A stretch of DNA of 64,000 nt from positions 1 to 64,000 of the forward strand of contig JAZUIN010000080.1 in NCBI GenBank assembly GCA_045642225.1. The letters run 5' to 3'. Shown here piece by piece: positions 1 to 5,751 of the stretch (the stretch's first letter is position 1; the number at the start of each line of letters is the position of its first letter). The notes below the pieces were generated by a model that was given only the letters and a program-made list of their open reading frames with translations, was not told the DNA's origin and searched no databases. The stretch is from RUG191 sp045642225. Its GTDB lineage: Bacteria > Bacillota > Clostridia > Lachnospirales > Lachnospiraceae. The position numbers and the translations under genes were made by a program.

Positions 1-121
1 TAAACAAAGAGACTGTGGTTGGAGCCTTTTTTAAACCATCAAGTGGTAGGAGGGTTCACCAATCCACAGTATCTTAAAATAGCATAGTCGAACCTATAGA
101 AAAGGTAAAGAAAGACTATGA

Positions 122-295
122 CTTTATATAATAGTAGGAGGTTATATTTCAGGTTCTCCGGAAACTCCATTTAATGATGATCCAAGTCAAGTGTTCGTAG
201 GATGGTCACTTTCACCAGATTCAAAAGAGACAGTTGATATATATTCTTTGAATATTAGTGAAGACACAGATCTATACGCGGTGTTTACAAGGTAA
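122..295 (+). pseudogene. C-terminal remnant of an InlB_B-type (Listeria-Bacteroides) repeat surface protein
   Basis: The frame is open from just after a stop at 119-121 to a TAA at 293-295 and has no start codon. The translation ends in a pattern typical of the InlB B-repeat: a FVGWSLSPDS segment and then a DTDLYAVFTR ending. Intact proteins of this kind are large, secreted and repeat-rich. Here only the last repeat is readable, so this is a decayed 3' end. Bases 1-118 read in other frames but give nothing recognisable; they may be frameshifted upstream parts of the same gene. A strong terminator follows. Confidence 0.55.
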
Positions 296-318
296 TAATA
301 TTAAATAAATCGTATTTG

Positions 319-367
319 AATATGCTCTAATTAGGTATTACAACCTGATTAGAGCATATCTTTTTTT
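319..367 (+). terminator. Rho-independent terminator
   Basis: Long inverted repeat of about 17 bp per arm (arms near 319-337 and 343-359) followed by a run of seven T. It closes the transcript of the decayed surface-protein gene. Confidence 0.85.
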
Positions 368-380
368 AAATCTTAAAAAA

Positions 381-488
381 AGAGTTGTACGTTCAAACGG
401 ATGATGAAGTTCGCAATCACATTCATAGTAGAAGGAATTGCAAATATTAAAATGGTGTAATAACCGGACAGAAAAGAAGCAGGTTTTT
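381..488. repeat. Composite of two gene-end fragments (copies of 1658-1679 and 3827-3912)
   Basis: Bases 381-402 are identical to 1658-1679, the 3' end of the small acidic gene including the end of its stop codon. Bases 403-470 are identical to 3827-3894, the 3' end of the XRE-Phd gene and its downstream DNA, and 471-488 match 3895-3912 at 16 of 18 positions. The two pieces are joined directly to each other. No gene is seen in the remainder of 489-588. Confidence 0.85.
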
Positions 489-588
489 ATTATTTGATGT
501 TATTTTGTTGCGAGTGTAAGCGAGGGTGAAAGCGAGTTTTATACAGAGAAATGAGAATAATCAACTTTAAATAATATACATAAATATA

Positions 589-617
589 TTGACAAATAGT
601 ATCTCAAGAGATACAAT
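589..617 (+). promoter_or_regulatory. Sigma-A type promoter of the XRE-JAMM gene
   Basis: TTGACA at 589-594 and TACAAT at 612-617 are separated by 17 bp, a near-consensus housekeeping promoter. It lies 33 bp upstream of the ATG at 650. The spacer and -10 are overlaid by a palindrome, so it should be repressible. Confidence 0.8.
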
Positions 618-640
618 GCTTGTATCATGAAAGATACAAG
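599..640. promoter_or_regulatory. Two operator-like palindromes overlapping the promoter
   Basis: Site 1 (599-614) is GTATCTC-AA-GAGATAC, a perfect palindrome lying over the -10 box. Site 2 (619-640) has perfect arms CTTGTATC and GATACAAG around six bases and lies over the predicted transcription start. Both share GTATC...GATAC half-sites. The likely ligand is the XRE domain of the gene just downstream, i.e. autorepression (inferred). Confidence 0.65.
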
Positions 641-649
641 GGGAGCTTT

Positions 650-1474
650 ATGGAGTATTTAGTTTCGACAGGTGATATAGAGTTGTTAGTTGAATCTCAG
701 CGTAGAAATATTTGCGAGGGGATAGTTGATCAATTGTATCATAGGCGAATAGAGCGTAATATGACACAACAGGATATTGCAAATATTACAGGAATGCAAA
801 GAGCGAATGTTGCGCGATTAGAGGCATGTACTACGACACCAACAATTGATGTTTTAGTTAAGTATGCAACTGCAGTAGGTTGTAAGTTGAATTTTATGTT
901 GCAAGAGGATGAAGTGCAACGTGATGGAAGGAATAAAGAAACTACAATTGATAATCAATACATATCTTCTGGAGAATATAGGAATAAGTTTGATATGATA
1001 ACAAAGTCTTCAGAATTGAATAGGATTATATATCATAAAGCAAAAGAGATGTTACAACATAGAAGTGGCACAGAATTTGAGGATATGTATTGGTTTGATA
1101 TGGATAAAAAGAGCGTTATTTGCGCTAAATTAGACGAAACCAATTTGAAAGAAATTAGACACACTAAGGCTATAGATAAGAACCTGAAGAATTGTAATTC
1201 GATACTAGCAATGCATACCCATCCGCATAGTATGCCGCCGTCAGCAGAAGATTTTAATAGTTTTGTTAGATGTGGATATCAAGAAGGTATTGTTCTTTGT
1301 CATGATGGAGCGATTTATAGATATAGAGCTAATAGGCAGATATCAGAACGCTTAGTGGAATTATATGTTAGTTATTACTATGAGATTGTTCATGATGAGA
1401 AGCTTGCACAGTTGAATGCGCTTAACACATTAATGAAAAGCAAAGATATTTTTTATGAGGAGGTTACTTTATGA
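650..1474 (+). CDS. XRE-family HTH / JAMM (MPN, JAB) metalloprotease-like fusion protein
   Basis: 274 aa. Residues about 27-80 form an XRE/Cro helix-turn-helix (MTQQDIANITGMQRANVARLE). Residues about 120-245 resemble a JAB/MPN isopeptidase domain: a G-T-E-F-E-D-M-Y strand with a candidate Glu, and HTHPHSMPPSAED with His189, His191, Ser198 and Asp201, the zinc-ligand pattern H-x-H-x6-S-x2-D seen in prokaryotic and phage JAB proteins. I place the start at ATG 650, behind AGGGGAG; a TTG at 620 lies inside the operator. It overlaps the next gene by 4 bases (ATGA), so the two are probably translationally coupled. Family-level function (deubiquitinase-like peptidase) is known only by analogy; the natural substrate is unknown. 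The arrangement parallels XRE plus ImmA peptidase switches. Confidence 0.7.
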   Translation: MEYLVSTGDIELLVESQRRNICEGIVDQLYHRRIERNMTQQDIANITGMQRANVARLEACTTTPTIDVLVKYATAVGCKLNFMLQEDEVQRDGRNKETTIDNQYISSGEYRNKFDMITKSSELNRIIYHKAKEMLQHRSGTEFEDMYWFDMDKKSVICAKLDETNLKEIRHTKAIDKNLKNCNSILAMHTHPHSMPPSAEDFNSFVRCGYQEGIVLCHDGAIYRYRANRQISERLVELYVSYYYEIVHDEKLAQLNALNTLMKSKDIFYEEVTL

Positions 1475-1659
1475 TTTGCTATCAAGATGAAAAAACATAT
1501 GGCGATAAAATTGATATGACTCCAGAAGAAATAGAGAAAGAAATTGAGATGCTAGAGATGAAATTGTATGGCAGAAGCCTTCTAAATGATGCCGAAGAAG
1601 AAATCGAACGAAAACCAATGATATACGATATTGAGCAACGTAAGTTGGTTGAACGATAG
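1471..1659 (+). CDS. Small acidic hypothetical protein, partner of the XRE-JAMM gene
   Basis: 62 aa, very rich in Glu and Asp (TPEEIEKEIEMLEMKLYG; DAEEEIERKP), predicted mostly helical, no signal peptide or membrane segment. I do not recognise the family. It begins inside the last codons of the XRE-JAMM gene (ATGA overlap) behind GAGGAGG, and a terminator follows, so the two form a two-gene unit. A small acidic co-translated protein could be an antitoxin, a substrate or an inhibitor of the peptidase; this is inference from position only. Confidence 0.6.
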   Translation: MICYQDEKTYGDKIDMTPEEIEKEIEMLEMKLYGRSLLNDAEEEIERKPMIYDIEQRKLVER

Positions 1660-1701
1660 AGTTGTACGTTCAAACGGATTGTGATATATCGCTTTAAAAG
1701 T

Positions 1702-1729
1702 TAAGGAAGATAACTATCTTCCTTTTTTT
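1702..1729 (+). terminator. Rho-independent terminator of the XRE-JAMM unit
   Basis: AAGGAAGAT-AACT-ATCTTCCTT hairpin followed by T-rich DNA, about 45 bases after the small gene's stop. Confidence 0.85.
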
Positions 1730-1812
1730 AGAACGATAAGTCCGATATAACGGAAAATGGCGCAGTAATATTAATAGTAAAAGGTAATGGAATACAGAAT
1801 AATTTTTAGTAT

Positions 1813-1859
1813 TGAATTTGGAACTAAATGATGATATAATTTCATTACCCAAATGGTAA
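1813..1859 (+). promoter_or_regulatory. Promoter and operator candidate of the higBA unit
   Basis: TTGAAT (1813-1818), 16 bp, TATAAT (1835-1840). Just downstream, TTACC (1845-1849) and GGTAA (1855-1859) form an inverted repeat over the predicted start of transcription, a likely site for the HigA-type HTH encoded below. Confidence 0.65.
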
Positions 1860-1889
1860 CAAAAAATAAAAGAGGTGAAATAATTAAGT

Positions 1890-2243
1890 TTGGGAATGCA
1901 AATATTATATAAGAGCAAATCAGTAAAGAAACAGTTTTGTTCTGAATATATGAAAAAATGGCGATATCCTGATCAAGTAAAAAATAAACTTGTATCTGCA
2001 GAAAACTTTATACTTAATTCAGAGTCGTTAATGGATGTTGCCAATTACCTTCCATTTCATTTTGAACATTTAAAAGGTGATAGAAAAGATGAATGGAGCA
2101 TAAGATTAGGTAATACTGGATATAGAGTTACAATGATTCCATGTGATAATGATGGAAATGAGATCACAGAAGGGGATATTTTAGCTCAATGTAAAATGAT
2201 TAAGATTGTGAAGGTGACGGAGGTGTCGAACCATTATGAGTAA
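1890..2243 (+). CDS. higB: HigB-family toxin (RelE/ParE superfamily)
   Basis: About 115-117 aa. The core W-S-I-R-L-G-N-T-G-Y-R-V-T-M-I-P matches the HigB/RelE fold strand pattern found in plasmid-maintenance killer proteins, which cleave mRNA at the ribosome. Toxin precedes antitoxin, as usual in higBA, and overlaps it by 8 bases. The start is uncertain: TTG at 1890 is 12 bases after AGAGGTG, ATG at 1896 is 18 bases after it; no ATG lies further upstream before an in-frame stop. The N-terminal half is lysine/aromatic-rich and less conserved. An intact reading frame suggests an active toxin. Confidence 0.75.
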   Translation: MGMQILYKSKSVKKQFCSEYMKKWRYPDQVKNKLVSAENFILNSESLMDVANYLPFHFEHLKGDRKDEWSIRLGNTGYRVTMIPCDNDGNEITEGDILAQCKMIKIVKVTEVSNHYE

Positions 2244-3342
2244 TGTAAATGAATACAAAGATATAATGGCATTTCACCCTGGATATTATATTGCGGATAT
2301 TATCGAAGACATGGAAATTAGTCAGGTTGAATTTGCCACAAGAATGGGAACAACAGCAAAGACTTTGAGCCAGTTGATTAATGGGCAGGCTAATATTTCA
2401 AACGACTTGGCAAAGAAACTCTCTGTAATGCTTGGGACAAGCGTAGAAGTTTGGCAGAATTTACAGAATACTTATGATCAAAAACTGATTGAAATACGAA
2501 AGGCTAAGGATTTTGATGAACAGGCAGAACTAGCAAAAGAGATTGATTATAAATATTTTATTGAAGTAGTTGGTTTACCAATAGCAAGAAGTATTAATGA
2601 TAAAGTGGTAAATTTGTGCGAGTTTTTTAAGGTTGCAGATTTAAGAATTATGTTACAACCGGATTTCTTGGTCAACTTCAGGTCAAGTTCGTCTTGTAAT
2701 AGTAAGAAGAATATTATTAATTCTAGGGCGTGGATTCAAACGGCTATGAACATCTCAAGAAGTATTGAAACAAAACCGTATAACGCTAATATATTAAAAT
2801 CTTATTTACCCGAGCTCAGAAGTATGACGGTTAAGAAGCCAGAGGAATTTTTACCAAGAATGCGCGAAATTTTTGCTGAATGTGGTGTTGCATTTGTTTT
2901 ATTACCACATCTGAAGAATTCAGGAGTGAATGGTGCGGTTAAATGGGTGACAGAAGATAGAGTAATACTTGCAATGAACAATCGTGGATTAGATGCTGAT
3001 AAGTTCTGGTTTTCATTATTTCATGAAATCAAGCATGTGCTTCAGCAGAAAATTAAGACTGTATTTATAAGCAGTTCAATAGAAGAAATGATGGATATTA
3101 ATAATAAGCTTGAAATAGAGGCAGATGTATTTGCATCAAACTATTTGATTCCGTCTGCAGATTATAGAAGATTGGCACCGTCAAAATATATTTCTGACGA
3201 GGATATTGTTGAGTTCGCGAAAACAATAGGAATTCATCCAGGAATTGTTGCTGGAAGATTGCAGCATGAAGGAGTTATCGCAAAAAACAGATGCTCAAAG
3301 CTAAAAGAAAAGTATGTGATTGAAGTAAAGCATACTGCATAA
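2236..3342 (+). CDS. higA: HigA-type antitoxin fused to ImmA/IrrE metallo-endopeptidase domain
   Basis: 368 aa. Residues about 10-80 are an XRE HTH of the HigA type (MAFHPGYYIADIIEDMEISQ, then LINGQANIS and GTSVEVWQNLQ). Residues about 205-345 are an ImmA/IrrE (COG2856) zinc peptidase: HEIKH at 263-267 is the HExxH motif and EIEADVFASNYLIP supplies the third-ligand region. Ordinary HigA proteins are about 100 aa; fused forms of this length are known. It should neutralise HigB and repress the promoter; the peptidase may allow regulated cleavage (inferred). Its ATG lies within the end of higB (coupled translation). Confidence 0.8.
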   Translation: MSNVNEYKDIMAFHPGYYIADIIEDMEISQVEFATRMGTTAKTLSQLINGQANISNDLAKKLSVMLGTSVEVWQNLQNTYDQKLIEIRKAKDFDEQAELAKEIDYKYFIEVVGLPIARSINDKVVNLCEFFKVADLRIMLQPDFLVNFRSSSSCNSKKNIINSRAWIQTAMNISRSIETKPYNANILKSYLPELRSMTVKKPEEFLPRMREIFAECGVAFVLLPHLKNSGVNGAVKWVTEDRVILAMNNRGLDADKFWFSLFHEIKHVLQQKIKTVFISSSIEEMMDINNKLEIEADVFASNYLIPSADYRRLAPSKYISDEDIVEFAKTIGIHPGIVAGRLQHEGVIAKNRCSKLKEKYVIEVKHTA

Positions 3343-3379
3343 AATTTGTCATTAATTGTATCAGAATATGGTGAGAAAC

Positions 3380-3874
3380 ATGGAAAGAAAGTATACTTCT
3401 ATAAATGAAAAAATATTTGAGTTGTTAGAAAGTAGTGGAATATCTCAAAAAGAATTATCAGATCGTACTGGTATATCAACAAGTGCAATAAGTGATTGGA
3501 AACATAAAGGGGCTGTTCCTTCTGCTGCAAATGTGCAAAAGATATGTAAAGCGTTAAAGGTGAATCCAGAAACTGTGTTAGGAAAGGCGACTGAAAGTTT
3601 ATCAGACACGGTTGTAATAGAAAAAGGAAGTGAATTGTACGAGTTTGTTAATATGTATGAGAATATGGAATATAGTGCAAGAAAGAGAATATTAGCGTAC
3701 GCTATGGCAATGATTAAAGCTGAAAATGATGAGGAGATGTTTTTAAAAGCAGATGCTATGGTACGTCTTATGTGTGAATTAAATGCTGGTATACGTTCGG
3801 GTGAAGAACAAGGATGGGTATCAGAAGATGAAGTTCGCAATCACATTCATAGTAGAAGGAATTGCAAATATTAA
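3380..3874 (+). CDS. XRE-family regulator with a Phd-antitoxin-like C-terminus (chimera)
   Basis: 164 aa. Residues 7-70 are an XRE HTH (GISQKELSDRTGISTSAISD). Residues 85-118 look like the usual C-terminus of small Clostridia XRE regulators (RKRILAYAMAMIKAEND). Residues 122-160 instead resemble the end of a Phd/YefM antitoxin: LMCELNAGIRSGEEQGW then VSEDEVRNHI. The same last 14 codons recur at 5575-5616 directly before the start of a RelE/ParE toxin. I choose ATG 3380 behind GGTGAG; ATG 3368 and TTG 3356 are alternatives. It lies 37 bases after higA and may share its transcript. No intact toxin follows it, so the neutralising tail may be orphaned or may act on a toxin elsewhere. Confidence 0.65.
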   Translation: MERKYTSINEKIFELLESSGISQKELSDRTGISTSAISDWKHKGAVPSAANVQKICKALKVNPETVLGKATESLSDTVVIEKGSELYEFVNMYENMEYSARKRILAYAMAMIKAENDEEMFLKADAMVRLMCELNAGIRSGEEQGWVSEDEVRNHIHSRRNCKY

Positions 3875-3912
3875 AATGGTGTAATAACCGGACATAGAAG
3901 AAGCAGGTTTTT
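3827..3912. repeat. Gene-end repeat, copy shared with 403-488 (86 bp) and 5575-5615 (41 bp)
   Basis: Bases 3827-3894 are identical to 403-470; 3822-3867 are identical to 5570-5615. The repeat carries the last codons of the XRE-Phd gene and, in two copies, its downstream DNA. Confidence 0.9.
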
Positions 3913-3941
3913 GAGGTGCCCCCTCAAAGTCAGACTTTTTT

Positions 3942-3971
3942 ACGAGACGACTCTGGTCGTCTCGTTTTCTT
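3942..3971 (+). terminator. Rho-independent terminator
   Basis: Perfect 10-bp stem ACGAGACGAC / GTCGTCTCGT with a TCTG loop, followed by TTTCTTT. A smaller hairpin (TTGAGG...CCTCAA) lies at 3911-3926. These end the higBA/XRE transcripts. Confidence 0.85.
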
Positions 3972-4000
3972 TATGCAGCCAAAAGATGGAGCCTATATTG

Positions 4001-4124
4001 GATTATTCATGATGAGAAGCTTGCACAGTTGAATGCGCTTAAAACATTAATTGATATTATGCCTACAATTTCTCCAGTATCAGAATTAAGAAATTATGGA
4101 AAGAACAGAGCGAAAATTGGGTAG
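4001..4124 (+). pseudogene. Chimeric remnant: XRE-JAMM 3' fragment joined to the start of a Phd antitoxin gene
   Basis: Bases 4001-4051 match 1384-1434 (C-terminus of the XRE-JAMM gene) with two mismatches. They run into ATG 4059, which opens a 21-codon frame reading MPTISPVSELRNYGK and then a stop at 4122. MPxIxPVSELRNY is the characteristic start of Phd/YefM antitoxins; intact ones are about 80-95 aa. The C-terminal part of such an antitoxin is found instead at 3740-3874 and 5575-5619. The rest of the 3875-4215 gap holds only the terminator and the ATPase promoter. Confidence 0.65.
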
Positions 4125-4157
4125 ATAATAGAAGTTTTTGCTGTTGGTAGCAAAAAA

Positions 4158-4186
4158 TTGACTTTTTGAATGGTTTATGCTATGTT
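4158..4186 (+). promoter_or_regulatory. Promoter of the DUF4143 ATPase gene
   Basis: TTGACT (4158-4163), 17 bp, TATGTT (4181-4186), 30 bases before the ATG at 4216. A GCTA-type hairpin with A/T-rich flanks (4136-4157) sits immediately upstream. Confidence 0.6.
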
Positions 4187-4215
4187 AATGAAGTATTAAA
4201 CGAGGAGAACTTCAT

Positions 4216-5532
4216 ATGAACATAAAGCGAAAATTAAAAAATAGAGACTTGTATCTTAATAGGCTGGTTGCTTTTAAAGACACCGAACCAGTCAAAGTGG
4301 TTACTGGAATTAGACGTTGTGGAAAGTCCAGCCTATTAAAACTGATGGTTGAACATCTTAAAGCAAACGGAATAGATGAAGACCAGATTATTGAGATGAA
4401 TTTTGAGTCTGGTAATTACAATAACATGACATCCGATGAAATTTATTCTTTTGTAAAAGGGAAATGTGTTGAAAAGAGAATGTACCTTTTTTTCGATGAA
4501 ATTCAAAGGATTAACAAATGGGAAGATGCAATCAATGCGTTTAGAGTGGACCTGGATTGCGACATATACGTTACTGGTTCAAACGCATATCTTTTATCTT
4601 CAGAGTATTCCACATACCTTAGTGGCAGATGCGTGGAAATTAAGATGCTCCCATTATCATTTGAGGAATTCATTCATTTCAATGATTTGGAATTAAAGCT
4701 GGTAAAAAGTGCATTTGGAGGAGAGAAAAAGGTTATTGTTGATGAGTCTGGAATACAATATTCTTTAGATGAGGTGTTTGATGCATATTTGCGATTTGGT
4801 GGTATGCCTGGAATTGCAGATATAGGCTTAGAGCAGGATAGTGCATTTTCTCTGCTTGATGGTATTTATTCTACAGTAGTGATCAGAGACATTTTGGAAA
4901 GAGAAAAGCGGCGAGGTCAAAGACAAATTACGGATTCGGTTCTACTTAAAAAGATTATTCTATTTCTTTGTGACAATATCGGTTCAAGTGTTTCTGCTAA
5001 TTCTATTGGAAACACGCTTGTCAATGAAGGGCTTCTCGAAGATGGAAAACGTAAAGGAAAACCAAGTGGACATACCATTCAAGCTTACGTTGAAGCACTT
5101 TTAGAATCTTATTTCTTTTATGACATTAAGCGATTTGACATAAAGGGGAAGGAATACCTCAGAACACTTGGCAAGTATTACGTTGTCGATATCGGCTTAA
5201 GAAATTATTTGTTAGGGATAAGAGAAAGGGATCGTGGTCATGTTATTGAGAATATCGTTTACCTCGAACTTTTAAGAAGAGGCTACGACGTAGCAATTGG
5301 TAAGCTCGACAATATGGAGATTGATTTCATTGCTATCAATACAACAGATAAATTGTATGTACAGGTTACGGAAACGATGGTAGTTGAAAGTGTTAGAGAA
5401 AGAGAGTTAGCTCCACTTCAAAAAGTTAGTGACAATTACGAAAAAATGGTTCTTTCAATGGACGATGGTAAGGTCAGCTATGAAGGAATAAAGCAGGTTA
5501 ATCTGATTGATTGGCTGTTACTGATGTCGTGA
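4216..5532 (+). CDS. AAA_14 / DUF4143 family ATP-binding protein
   Basis: 438 aa. Walker A is GIRRCGKSS at residues 31-39, Walker B is LFFDEIQ at 91-97, and VTGSNAYLLSSE is the sensor-like segment that follows in this family. The C-terminal half (about 215-435) is the DUF4143 part, ending in a PD-(D/E)xK-like region (DNMEIDFIAI, LYVQVTE). These ATPases are common, mobile accessory genes in anaerobes; their biological role is unsettled. RBS GAGGAG lies 10 bases upstream of the ATG. It is flanked on both sides by fragments of a phd-relE type locus, which suggests it was inserted there. Confidence 0.8.
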   Translation: MNIKRKLKNRDLYLNRLVAFKDTEPVKVVTGIRRCGKSSLLKLMVEHLKANGIDEDQIIEMNFESGNYNNMTSDEIYSFVKGKCVEKRMYLFFDEIQRINKWEDAINAFRVDLDCDIYVTGSNAYLLSSEYSTYLSGRCVEIKMLPLSFEEFIHFNDLELKLVKSAFGGEKKVIVDESGIQYSLDEVFDAYLRFGGMPGIADIGLEQDSAFSLLDGIYSTVVIRDILEREKRRGQRQITDSVLLKKIILFLCDNIGSSVSANSIGNTLVNEGLLEDGKRKGKPSGHTIQAYVEALLESYFFYDIKRFDIKGKEYLRTLGKYYVVDIGLRNYLLGIRERDRGHVIENIVYLELLRRGYDVAIGKLDNMEIDFIAINTTDKLYVQVTETMVVESVRERELAPLQKVSDNYEKMVLSMDDGKVSYEGIKQVNLIDWLLLMS

Positions 5533-5535
5533 TTG

Positions 5536-5699
5536 TTGTATACGCATCCGCATAGTATGCCGCCGTCAGCAGAAGATGAAGTTCGCAATCACATTCATAG
5601 TAGAAGGAATTGCAAGTAATGAAAGTTTATCCAATAAGGTATTCTCCTAAGGCGGTAGATGATTATAACATACCATTTGTACATCCACACTATTTATGA
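5536..5699 (+). pseudogene. Chimeric remnant: JAMM motif fragment + Phd C-terminus + start of RelE/ParE toxin
   Basis: Bases 5545-5577 are identical to 1220-1252 (JAMM motif of the XRE-JAMM gene). They continue in frame into 5575-5616, identical in coding to the last 14 codons of the XRE-Phd gene, ending at TAA 5617-5619. ATG 5619 overlaps this stop (TAATG) and starts MKVYPIRYSPKAVDDY, the typical N-terminus of RelE/ParE toxins. After codon 16 the similarity ends and the frame stops at 5697. Normal toxins of this type are about 95-105 aa. The TAATG coupling shows the ancestral order: Phd-type antitoxin, then toxin. Confidence 0.7.
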
Positions 5700-5705
5700 T
5701 ATAAT
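5677..5705 (+). promoter_or_regulatory. galE promoter
   Basis: TTGTAC (5677-5682), 17 bp, TATAAT (5700-5705), 47 bases before the galE ATG. It lies within the 3' part of the toxin remnant's frame, so the island/core junction is probably near 5665-5675. Confidence 0.7.
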
Positions 5706-5751
5706 TTTAACAAAGTGTAAATACTAATTTATATATGAGGAGGATTACATA

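Noticed and set aside
4466..4696. 76-aa + strand frame
   Set aside because: Second frame within the DUF4143 ATPase gene, which has clear Walker motifs in the main frame.
1..5700. Insertion sequence or prophage explaining the scattered repeats
   Set aside because: No transposase, integrase or terminal inverted repeats were found in any frame of the region.
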